64,000 nt of DNA from Alphaproteobacteria bacterium (GTDB lineage: Bacteria; Myxococcota_A; UBA796; CAJQPC01), in the NCBI GenBank assembly GCA_020632795.1, contig JACKEV010000006.1:1484501-1548500 (forward strand). Direction: 5' to 3'. Made by a program: the position numbers and the translations under genes. Shown piece after piece: positions 35,222 through 42,653 of this stretch. Within the stretch, counting starts at the first letter, position 1. The number at the start of each line of letters is the position of its first letter. The notes under the pieces are model-generated. The model worked only from the letters and a program-made list of their open reading frames with translations, did not search any database and was not told where the DNA came from.

Positions 35222-36232
35222 TCAAGCCTCCACCGGGGGCCGCCGTCGCAGCTCGGCGGTCCGCCAGGCTCGCGCATCGGCGTGTGCGGTGATGGCCAGT
35301 GCCGCGTCTACCCCCGCCTGAAGGGCGACGGCGTCGATGGCTCCCTGCCGCCATTCGGCTTCGCATCGCGCTCTGGCTGCGGAGTATCGCCGACGCCGAC
35401 GCCGCATCAAGCGCAGCGTGCCGGGCATCACCCGAAACCCGAGGAAGGAGACCCCCTGGGTGCTGCGGCCTGCGTACGCGCCGGGCTTCATGTCCAACTG
35501 CCGCTCCGTCCACGCAAACGCGCGCACCTGACGCATGGTCTCCCGCGCCTGCGAGCCACTGTCGCACCACCAGATCAGGTCATCCATGTAACGCACCATC
35601 CCGCGAACCCTCAGCCGCTCCATGAGGAGTCGATCCACAGCGTCCAGGTAGATGTTGGCGAAGTGCTGAGAGGTGAGCGCCCCGATAGGCAACCCCCGCC
35701 CGGCGGGGACAGGGGCAGTGGCCAGGATGCGTGCGAAGAGCTCCACAAGCGATGGGTTCTTGAACCGACGTTCAAGAACTCCCAGCATCCTCCCGTGGTC
35801 GATGGACGCGAAGTACGCCCGCATGTCCACCTTGGCGAACCAGGGGAAGCGCCGGAGGTGCTCTTGCGCGCGTTGGACCGCCGCGAGGGTTCCGCGACCT
35901 GGCCGGCACGCATAGGTGTCGTCCACCAGCGCGCGCTCCAGCACCGGCCCGACGTGACGAAGGATCGCGTGGTGAACGACCCGATCCCGAAAGCACGGGG
36001 CCAGGATCTCCCGTCGCTTGGGGTCGTGGATGGTGAAGCGACGCCAGCGACCAGCCGGCGCGGCCCCGGCGCGCAGGCGCTCCCCCAGTCGGGCAAGCTC
36101 GGCGTCGAGATCCGCGCCCATCGAGCGGACTGCGGGGCGTTCCTGGAACCCTCGCGAGGCGCGCCAGAAGGCCCAGGCCAGGGTGTCCAGGCTGGAGATC
36201 TCCCGCAGTCCGATCGGGCTACGCCGGGGCAT
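35222..36232 (-). CDS. DGR reverse transcriptase
   Basis: A 336-residue reverse transcriptase. Motif A is KVDMRAYFASIDH (134-146), motif B-like RGLPIGALTSQHFANIY (179-195) has the IGxxxSQ form typical of DGR enzymes, the catalytic box is YMDD (215-218), and the thumb start is VSFLGFRV. It copies the TR RNA with infidelity at adenines. The ATG at 36232 overlaps the HRDC gene by 14 bp; a longer GTG frame from 36328 would overlap it by 110 bp and has no RT-like residues. The TR follows 42 bp after the stop. No Avd-type gene was found; HRDC takes its place. Confidence 0.92.
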   Translation of the reverse strand: MPRRSPIGLREISSLDTLAWAFWRASRGFQERPAVRSMGADLDAELARLGERLRAGAAPAGRWRRFTIHDPKRREILAPCFRDRVVHHAILRHVGPVLERALVDDTYACRPGRGTLAAVQRAQEHLRRFPWFAKVDMRAYFASIDHGRMLGVLERRFKNPSLVELFARILATAPVPAGRGLPIGALTSQHFANIYLDAVDRLLMERLRVRGMVRYMDDLIWWCDSGSQARETMRQVRAFAWTERQLDMKPGAYAGRSTQGVSFLGFRVMPGTLRLMRRRRRRYSAARARCEAEWRQGAIDAVALQAGVDAALAITAHADARAWRTAELRRRPPVEA

Positions 36233-36716
36233 CGGGGGACTCGCTGGGGGCCGAAGGAGGCGACTCGGAGGGCCGCAGAAGCGCCAGGAAGGCCGCGCCG
36301 TACTTCTTGACGCGGGCTGGGCCGACACCCGGGATTCGGGCGAGCGCGGCGCGCGTTGTCACGGGCTCCTGCACCATACGCGCGAGCTGCTCATTGTTGA
36401 ACACAGCATAGGGGGGAACGCCCTCCTTCTCGGCCATGGACTTCCGCAGCTTGCGCAGGCGAGCGAAGACCTCAAACTGTTCGGGGGGCAGGACGGCCTT
36501 GTAGTCCACGCGCCCCGGGGGCCCTCCACCCGCAGGCGGTGCTTGGGCCTCGGGACCGTCCGCGACCGTCACGCAGACTGCCCAGCCGCTCCGTGGCCCG
36601 TCGTTGACCAGATGCTTCTCAACGGCGATGACCCGGCGGGTGCCCAGGAATCGGTTCAGCTCGCGGCCGGCCGGCTCGGGATCCATGACCGGGATGTGGA
36701 AGAAGAAGAACTTCAT
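36219..36716 (-). CDS. HRDC-domain DGR accessory protein
   Basis: A 165-residue protein (MKFFFFHIPVMDPEPAGREL). Residues about 80-150 form an HRDC domain (FEVFARLRKLRKSMAEKEGV, PPYAVFNNEQLARMV, ARIPGVGPARVKKYGAAFL), a helical nucleic-acid-binding fold. Small HRDC proteins replace Avd in many DGRs and probably help the RT bind the template RNA or the target. The ATG at 36716 overlaps the stop of the large FGE gene (ATGA), and its end overlaps the RT start. Confidence 0.85.
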   Translation of the reverse strand: MKFFFFHIPVMDPEPAGRELNRFLGTRRVIAVEKHLVNDGPRSGWAVCVTVADGPEAQAPPAGGGPPGRVDYKAVLPPEQFEVFARLRKLRKSMAEKEGVPPYAVFNNEQLARMVQEPVTTRAALARIPGVGPARVKKYGAAFLALLRPSESPPSAPSESPDAPA

Positions 36717-39508
36717 CTCCCCCCTCGAGAGCGACGAGGCGCTCGCGCCGGCTCCGCCTGCGCGGCTCCCTCGCCGCGCATACGGGAGGGGGCTCCGCCC
36801 CCTGGGCCTCCGGCCGCTCCGGCTCCGCCGCCAGGCGCTGGACCTCGGGCCAGGCGGAAGCCCAGGTAGTCGTCGCGGACGGAGGGGTGGTAGGCGTACC
36901 GGAACGCAGCCCGCACGCGGCGGGCGACGTTGAACCAGGAGCCACCACGGAAAACCCGCAACGAGCCCGAAGTGACGACTGGATCCGTACGCATCGGCTC
37001 TGAGTAACTCCCCTCCAGTTGGGAGTTCGCGTCCAAGCACCACTCATGTACGTTTCCGAGCATGTCGTACAGCCCCCACGGGTTGGGGGCTCTGGTCGCG
37101 ACCTCGCGTGTCCCGGCGATCTTGTGATCGTATTGCTTCTCGGGCCAGCCGCTGGAGTCTGCCCCCTGCTCCAACTCGAAGCCCACACCCGAGTTGCCCC
37201 CGTACCAGGCGATCTCGTCCAGCCCAGGGGCGTTGCGTTGTCCCAGAATCTCCAATCTGCCCCTCCACATCGCTGATGAGGTGCCAGCACGACATGCGTA
37301 CTCCCACTCCGCTTCGCTCGGCAGCCTCGCGTACAGACTGGAGAGCTGCTCGCAGAAGCTCTGCGCGTCCTGCCAGCTCACGGTCTCGACCGGCCGTTCC
37401 GGGCTTTTGAAGCGGCTGGGGTTGTCGCCCATCACGGCCTGCCACTGGGCCTGGGTCACCGGGGTCTCGCCCAACCAGAACCCTCGGGTGATGAGAACGG
37501 TGTGCTGAGGGCCTTCGTCCGTCCAGCGCCCCGGTTCGTCATCCGGAGAGCCCATGAGAAAGACCCCCGGCGGGATCCAGCGGAAGCGATGCGGCACCCC
37601 GGCGATGTCCACCGCCTCCCACAACCCGAACTCGTCCTGGCCCACCGCCGTGACGCGGATGGTGGGGTCCCTCGACGGCATGCCCGGTTCGGGCTGGCGG
37701 GGCTCCAACCTCAAGCTCATGCGATCTGTGCTCAGCACCACGGGGCCCCGACGGGGCAGGTCCAGCGGCACCCCCGCCTTCACCGGCACCTGCCGGCGGC
37801 GCCCTGAAGCCTGCACCCACACCCGCCCCTGGGCCTCGATCGTCGCCACCGGGCTCCCGGGCCGAAGGTCCTCCACCGCCGGATCCGGGCGCTCCGGTGC
37901 GGCCACGAACACCAGATGACCACCGACCTGGCGCAGCCTCCATCGACGCACCGGCTCGGTGGGGGGGCCTGCCGCGCGGCGCAGGGCCTCCAGCGGAAGC
38001 CGGTCCGAGACCTCGGCCTCTGCGGCGCCTTGGGTCGCGACGGAGAGGATGCGGCGCAGTACAGGCGCCATCTCCCCCTCCTCCAGCGCCTTCGCGGGCA
38101 TCCGGCTCACAGCCAGCGCGGCGAACGGACGCCAGCTCGCCAGCTCTGCTGTCCCCTTGCCCGCGACCAGGGACTCGTCCAGCCGGCAGAAGAAGCCCTC
38201 GGCGTCGTCGATGTCCTCGGCCGTCAAGCAAGGGTGGGCTGCCGAGGGGCTCTCCGGTTCTGCCTCTCGCGGGAGCAGACGAGCCCGGGAGAGCGCGCTG
38301 GCCAGCCCCTGCACCTCACTGCGCAGCAGCTCTCGGGGGAGTTCCTTGTGCCAGTGCTTGAGCAGCCCTGCGACCTGTCGCTGGCGCTCGGGGGGCTCGT
38401 GCTCCAGAAACGCCTGCTGCAAGCGTCGAGCGTGCTCCGGGTTCAGCACCATCCCCGACGCGTCGGAGGCGCGCACAGCCGAATGCCCAGGCACGTCCAG
38501 CTCGGTCTCCAGGTCCGCCTCGTGCGGGGGCAGCAGCAGGCGCAGGGCGCGCAGCAGGCCGGGCTGCACCAAGCCCGCGAAGGCGCAGAGGCGCAGCAGC
38601 CGATCGGCCCGAGCCCGACGCTGATCGGTGGTGCGCAGCGGGACCGGCCGTCCGATCCAGGGCAGCGCCGTCCAGGCCCGTCGCAGCCCGGCCGGCAGGG
38701 TCTCCAAGGCGCCGGGGACCAGGGCCACGGGGTACACGCCTCGACGTCGGAGGTGCTCGCCGGTGCGCTGCCACAGACGCCGCGTCCGCGCGCTGCCGTA
38801 CGCGCCCAGGTCCCCAAGGACCAGCAACACCGGCGCCTCTGCATCCGGGGGGGACGCCAGGGCACCGCCTTCGGTGGCTGCGAGGCGCAGCTCCACTTCT
38901 CCCAGACGACGGACATCCAGGGCTTCCGGCCCGCAGGCGCGCACCAGCTCTGTCAGGACCAGGCCCTGGTCGGCCGCCAGTGTGGCCAGCCGGTCGCTGC
39001 AATCCCGCCACACACACAGCCGCCGGGGCCAGGCCGGGCGGTGACGCAGCGGTATCTCCGCGAGCACCTCTCCCCGCGCCAGGGTGCGAAGCAGCGGCTC
39101 CAGATCGGGCTCCCGGCTCCTGCGACGCGCGGACAGGGTCGCCCTCAGCCGTGGCTCCAGCTCCGCCCAGCGCGTGACGAGCGGCGTCGCGGGGACGTTG
39201 TAGAGGGAACGCCCGACCAGATCGCTGTCCTCTGCGGTCAGGCCTTCGTGGTGGCGGGGGGGTCCGTCTCCAGGGGACTCCAGCAGCTCCAAGGCCGTCG
39301 GAACCCAGAGCGGGGCGGTGATCGGTCGCGAGGCAGGCGAGCTCTTGGCGACGGCGCTCTGGTCGGAGCCCTCCTGACGGTCGCCCGTGGAGGACCCGGC
39401 CTCGTCCGTGGGCGCGTAGTCGAAGCCCAACAACGCCGCCGCCTCGATCCCGTCCTCATCGGACAGGACGGCGAGGGCGCGCGCCAGGTCAGCGCGGCTG
39501 CCGCTCAA
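36713..39508 (-). CDS. large DGR target protein 2 with C-terminal FGE/C-lectin domain (carries VR2)
   Basis: A 931-residue protein. Residues 1 to about 620 have no family I can name. A Rossmann-like segment stands out (APVLLVLGDLGAYGSARTRR, then GVYPVALVPGALETLP), followed by a helical part. Around 580-620 is a small beta domain. From about 650 to 890 is an FGE-sulfatase fold (FRWIPPGVFLMGSP, GFWLGETPVTQAQW, LPSEAEWEYACRAGTSS, NPWGLYDMLGNVHEWC, FRGGSW). The catalytic cysteines of true FGE enzymes are absent. VR2 lies near the C terminus, followed by a low-complexity Gly/Ala/Arg tail. The start is a TTG at 39508 overlapping the MoxR stop. It is likely the sensor of the MoxR-protease conflict module. 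Confidence 0.85.
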   Translation of the reverse strand: MSGSRADLARALAVLSDEDGIEAAALLGFDYAPTDEAGSSTGDRQEGSDQSAVAKSSPASRPITAPLWVPTALELLESPGDGPPRHHEGLTAEDSDLVGRSLYNVPATPLVTRWAELEPRLRATLSARRRSREPDLEPLLRTLARGEVLAEIPLRHRPAWPRRLCVWRDCSDRLATLAADQGLVLTELVRACGPEALDVRRLGEVELRLAATEGGALASPPDAEAPVLLVLGDLGAYGSARTRRLWQRTGEHLRRRGVYPVALVPGALETLPAGLRRAWTALPWIGRPVPLRTTDQRRARADRLLRLCAFAGLVQPGLLRALRLLLPPHEADLETELDVPGHSAVRASDASGMVLNPEHARRLQQAFLEHEPPERQRQVAGLLKHWHKELPRELLRSEVQGLASALSRARLLPREAEPESPSAAHPCLTAEDIDDAEGFFCRLDESLVAGKGTAELASWRPFAALAVSRMPAKALEEGEMAPVLRRILSVATQGAAEAEVSDRLPLEALRRAAGPPTEPVRRWRLRQVGGHLVFVAAPERPDPAVEDLRPGSPVATIEAQGRVWVQASGRRRQVPVKAGVPLDLPRRGPVVLSTDRMSLRLEPRQPEPGMPSRDPTIRVTAVGQDEFGLWEAVDIAGVPHRFRWIPPGVFLMGSPDDEPGRWTDEGPQHTVLITRGFWLGETPVTQAQWQAVMGDNPSRFKSPERPVETVSWQDAQSFCEQLSSLYARLPSEAEWEYACRAGTSSAMWRGRLEILGQRNAPGLDEIAWYGGNSGVGFELEQGADSSGWPEKQYDHKIAGTREVATRAPNPWGLYDMLGNVHEWCLDANSQLEGSYSEPMRTDPVVTSGSLRVFRGGSWFNVARRVRAAFRYAYHPSVRDDYLGFRLARGPAPGGGAGAAGGPGGGAPSRMRGEGAAQAEPARAPRRSRGGR
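36788..36830 (-). repeat. TCC-triloop hairpins beside VR2
   Basis: GGGGGC-TCC-GCCCCC (36788-36802) and CGGC-TCC-GCCG (36820-36830) lie within the tail of the target gene, 14-42 nt beyond the 3' edge of VR2. They share the loop and GC-rich stem style of the hairpins beside VR1. No such hairpin is seen past the equivalent edge of the TR, matching the asymmetry that directs homing to VR in known DGRs. Confidence 0.55.
36844..36968 (-). repeat. DGR variable repeat VR2
   Basis: The 125 bp align with the TR without gaps. I count 17 substitutions, 16 of them at template adenines. The exception is a G-to-T next to a variable A near the 5' edge; it is silent (GTG to GTT, Val). Encoded changes from TR include W+1 N to F, W+3 N to V, W+6 N to R, Y to F, two N to Y, N to V, and N-D-N to D-D-Y. 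Conserved framework residues (RGGSW, VRAA, HPS, LGFRLAR) are unchanged. Confidence 0.92.
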
Positions 39509-40548
39509 GCGCTCTCCTCCGGGGGATCCTGACGGACCTCCAGGGGGTGCCTGCGGACCTCCGGAGGGTGCTTGCGCAGCGCGAAGTCCCGCACCCGATG
39601 CAGGTGCTTCTCCTGGGCGCCGTGGTCGCCCGGGAACAGCGTCGCCACCGCCCGCACCAGATCCAGGTACTCGGCCAACCCCGGCAAGGAGAGGTGACGC
39701 TCTTCGGCGGCGCTCCGGTCCTTGAGCAACATCCGCGCCGCCTCTTTGAGCACGTCCTCTGAGGTGTCGGAGACATGGACCCGGCCTCGGGCGACCAGCC
39801 GTTTGATCAGGTCGTCAGGCTTCGGTGGGAGGGAGAGCTGCAGAACCAGGCAGCGACGGAGGAAGGCCGAGGGCAGGGCCCGCTCGTTGTTGGTCGTGAT
39901 CACCACCAGAGGGGTCGGGCGCTGTGGGGAGGCGTTGACCCGCCCCACCCCCGGCACGTCGAAGCCGCCCTGGCCCAAGGCGTCCAGCAGGGCGTTCGGA
40001 ACCGAGGGGTCGGCCTTGTCGATCTCGTCGATCAGCACGACGGTGCCGGCCTTGAAGTCGGCGTCGTCCTCATGTCGCTCCACCACGCAGCAGCTCAGCG
40101 CGTGGGCATTGCGGCGCCTGTCCGCATCCAAGGGGTCGAGGGCCCACCATAGCGCCCCGGGCTGGATGAACGCGCTGGGCGCCAGCACCGTCTTGAGGTG
40201 CTCCAGCTTTGCGTCCCCGGCGGCCCCCAGGAGCTGTGCGGTGGCCAGGCGCTGGATGGCGTCCAGCGTCCACAACAGATCCCGCGTCTCGGTGCGACCA
40301 TCCACGCTCTGGTGAATGAAGCTGCGTCCCAGGACCACCGCAGCGGCGCGCGCGAGCTGGGTCTTACCGGTGCCCGGCTCGCCGCGGACCAGCAAGGGAC
40401 GACCGGTGGCCAGCGCGGCGTTGATGGCCCGGATCTCCTCGATGGACAGGACGTGACGGAAAGGGGGCTGGTCTTCGCGGTCCAGCTTGACCAGGAACTC
40501 GTCGTCCAGGGTCAGGAAGCCGCGCTCGTCGATGTGGGGAGAGCTCAC
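39505..40548 (-). CDS. MoxR-type AAA+ ATPase
   Basis: A 347-residue AAA+ ATPase of the MoxR type. Walker A GEPGTGKT is at residues 56-63 after RPLLV, Walker B with sensor is in VLIDEIDKADPSVPNALL, followed by FDVPGVGRVN and VVITTNNERALPSAFLRRC with the arginine finger. MoxR proteins remodel partner proteins, classically vWA-domain ones. Here the partners are a trypsin-like protease and an FGE-domain protein. The start is a GTG at 40548 overlapping the protease stop, and the stop overlaps the next start. Confidence 0.88.
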   Translation of the reverse strand: MSSPHIDERGFLTLDDEFLVKLDREDQPPFRHVLSIEEIRAINAALATGRPLLVRGEPGTGKTQLARAAAVVLGRSFIHQSVDGRTETRDLLWTLDAIQRLATAQLLGAAGDAKLEHLKTVLAPSAFIQPGALWWALDPLDADRRRNAHALSCCVVERHEDDADFKAGTVVLIDEIDKADPSVPNALLDALGQGGFDVPGVGRVNASPQRPTPLVVITTNNERALPSAFLRRCLVLQLSLPPKPDDLIKRLVARGRVHVSDTSEDVLKEAARMLLKDRSAAEERHLSLPGLAEYLDLVRAVATLFPGDHGAQEKHLHRVRDFALRKHPPEVRRHPLEVRQDPPEESA

Positions 40549-42062
40549 GGGGTGGAATCCTCGAAGGGAATGATGTCCTTGACGTAGTAGTTCACGGTGG
40601 CGTCCAGCACCGCCGCCGTCGCGCCGGTCAGACGGAGCAGCCGAAGGTCGGGCAGGCCCGGGCCCAGGTGCAGGCAGAGCTCCTGCCAGACCACGGTGGC
40701 TTGCTGCTCGTTGTCGAACTCTGAGTCGACGAGCACAAGGGTGAGCCGGGGTGGCGGATTCCGGGTGCGCTTCGCGTGCAGGTAGAGGGCGGTGCGGACC
40801 TCATCGACGAGCCGCTCTGGCGCCTTGCCTCGTGTGGAGACCCGAAGGCGAACGGCCAGCTCCTCGACCAGCGTGGCGGGGATCCGACCCCCTGGATCTC
40901 CACTCAGCTTCTGCTCAACCGCTTCTCCCAGGATCTTCGGTGCGGGTCGGAGGGTCCCCAAGGTGGCCGCCGGGAGGTCGATGAACCCGGGGCTCCTGGG
41001 GTCCTCGGCCTCGTCGCGCCAGATGAGCTTGCAGTCCCGCCCATCGACGCCGGCCATCACGCCCGAGGCCACGACCCTGGATTGGGTGGGCAGGACGAAC
41101 CGGGTCCCGCCCCCCTTCTTCACGATGACGCAGCGCGCGACCTCCCCGTCCAGCTCGGACACCCGCGAGAGCAGCATCTCCATCGCCTGCTGGATGCGGA
41201 GGATGGCCTCTCGGTTGGCGACCGGGTCTTCGCGAAGGTCGGCGATGCACTCGACCAAGGCGCCCATGGATTTCGCGACTGGCACCCGAACCAGGGAAGC
41301 AAAGACGTCCTGCGAGTCCACCGAAAGCTGCTCCGCGAGCAGCGCCTGCACCTTTTCGTAGGAACCGAGGTGCTTGGAGAGGCGATCTGCGAGCCTGGCC
41401 CGTTCCTCCCGCCTGGCCCGCTGCTCTGCACCCAGGCCCAGCGCCTTCAGGAACCAGTCCTCCGACGCAAAGTGGCCGACCGGAACCGCAAAGAGTCGGT
41501 CCTTCCAGTGCTTTCGCCCCCCGCAGAGGACGGCGACGACGTGATCTCGGACGCGCAGCCCTGCTCCCGAGGCATGGAGCCAGCTCTCCGGGGCGGAGTT
41601 CACGTCGAACGCAAGCTCCTCGGCGCTGCGCTCGGTGTCGAACACCCAGCCGCCAAAGGGGCTGGCTTTGCGGAGGGTCTTGTCGTCCCCCGCGACCTCA
41701 TCCGCGACCGCTTCGCGGCCCTTTCTGGAGGGCGAGACCCGAGGAAACCCCCAGGCCTGGAACCTCCCGGCCCGGATGTCCCCTTCGTCCCAGGGCACCG
41801 GGGGGATCGGCAACTCGACGTCCAACTCCAACACGGCGACGTCGAGATTCCCATCGTCGTGGTGGGTGTTCCGTACTGCGGTGTAGGTGGTCTCTCCATC
41901 GACGCGGACGTGCAGGCCGTCCTTTCCTTTCTTGGAGAAGACATGCTTCGCCGTGAGGACCCGATCAGGGGCGATCAAGGTGCCGCTGCCCAGCACCTTG
42001 AAGGTGCCCGCACCATCTCGACGGACCACCAGGATCCGGTGGCCGCGGAGGTCCATCTCCAC
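40545..42062 (-). CDS. trypsin-like serine protease with helical C-terminal module
   Basis: A protein of about 505 residues. The first 200 form a trypsin fold with an apparently complete triad: His40 in VLTAKHVF, Asp74 in NLDVAVLEL and Ser165 in WLHASGAGLRV. The rest (about 210-505) is a helical linker (EQRARREERARLADRLSKHL) and an alpha/beta region not recognised (FVLPTQSRVVASGVMAGVDG, PPRLTLVLVDSEF). In MoxR-linked conflict systems such proteases are the effector, activated when the sensor detects a target. The start is GTG at 42062 or ATG at 42056. It is coupled to MoxR by a GTGA overlap. Confidence 0.8.
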   Translation of the reverse strand: MEMDLRGHRILVVRRDGAGTFKVLGSGTLIAPDRVLTAKHVFSKKGKDGLHVRVDGETTYTAVRNTHHDDGNLDVAVLELDVELPIPPVPWDEGDIRAGRFQAWGFPRVSPSRKGREAVADEVAGDDKTLRKASPFGGWVFDTERSAEELAFDVNSAPESWLHASGAGLRVRDHVVAVLCGGRKHWKDRLFAVPVGHFASEDWFLKALGLGAEQRARREERARLADRLSKHLGSYEKVQALLAEQLSVDSQDVFASLVRVPVAKSMGALVECIADLREDPVANREAILRIQQAMEMLLSRVSELDGEVARCVIVKKGGGTRFVLPTQSRVVASGVMAGVDGRDCKLIWRDEAEDPRSPGFIDLPAATLGTLRPAPKILGEAVEQKLSGDPGGRIPATLVEELAVRLRVSTRGKAPERLVDEVRTALYLHAKRTRNPPPRLTLVLVDSEFDNEQQATVVWQELCLHLGPGLPDLRLLRLTGATAAVLDATVNYYVKDIIPFEDSTP

Positions 42063-42065
42063 GAA

Positions 42066-42416
42066 TCAGTCCCCCCCGAACAGGAACTGGGGATCTCCAT
42101 CTTCGTTCGTCGTCCCAGTCCCTGGAGGAACCTGGACCGGCTTCAGCTTCAGCCGGAGGGTCTGGGTGTTCGCCTTCTCCCAGCCGCCGCTCGCCTTGGC
42201 CCCGGCCTCGACCACCGTCCAGAAGCCGACCTTGACCCCGGCCTCGCCGACGACGGTCTTGGTGACCACGACCTGAAGCTCGATCTCAACCTCGTTGATC
42301 AGGAAGCGCAGCTCCTCCTGATCCTCAGCGGCCTTCTTCTGGAGGAGCTTCAGCTCCAACCGAAGCTGGTCCACCACGTCTTCGAGCTTGATGAGCTGCT
42401 CGCTGATCTCTGCCAC
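42066..42416 (-). CDS. trypsin-co-occurring domain (Trypco2-like) protein
   Basis: A 116-residue protein. The GTG at 42416 (VAEISEQLIKLEDVV) is preferred over an ATG at 42473 because a perfect AGGAGG lies 4 bases before it. It has an N-terminal helix (VVDQLRLELKLLQKKAAED), then beta strands (ELRFLINEVEIELQVVVTK, GVKVGFWTVVEAG, TLRLKLKPVQV). This helix-plus-sheet pattern matches the small Trypco2 proteins encoded next to trypsin-like effectors. It opens the operon, and the protease start follows within 4-10 bp. A regulator or adaptor of the protease is likely. Confidence 0.72.
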   Translation of the reverse strand: MAEISEQLIKLEDVVDQLRLELKLLQKKAAEDQEELRFLINEVEIELQVVVTKTVVGEAGVKVGFWTVVEAGAKASGGWEKANTQTLRLKLKPVQVPPGTGTTNEDGDPQFLFGGD

Positions 42417-42653
42417 GGGCCCTCCTGGAACGCGGGATTTCGGGGCTCCATCGCCCATCGCCGCGCCGTCCATCCTTGGAGTATCCCCGAGGTCTCAGGC
42501 CGTCGAACAAGGTGCCGCAGGACCTGAGGAACGCCGACATCGGTGCCATGACGACCCCGGGCACAGTGACCACCGTCGGCTCCTCAAGGCCCTCTCAGGC
42601 TCTCCCGACCCCCTCAAAACGCCCCAGAATCGCCGTTCTCACCCCCAAGAAGA

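Noticed and set aside
34888..35277. A 129-codon frame containing the template repeat, as a third FGE-like gene.
   Set aside because: Only the 125-bp repeat resembles the FGE genes; both flanks are unrelated, and its AAC-rich centre marks it as the DGR template.
36233..36328. A longer reverse transcriptase from the GTG at 36328.
   Set aside because: The extra 32 residues overlap the HRDC gene and are Pro/Arg/Ser-rich; the ATG at 36232 gives the usual compact overlap.
34010..39508. FGE-domain genes as maturases of the nearby sulfatase-like protein.
   Set aside because: The FGE catalytic cysteines are missing and the sulfatase-like protein has Thr instead of the Cys substrate.
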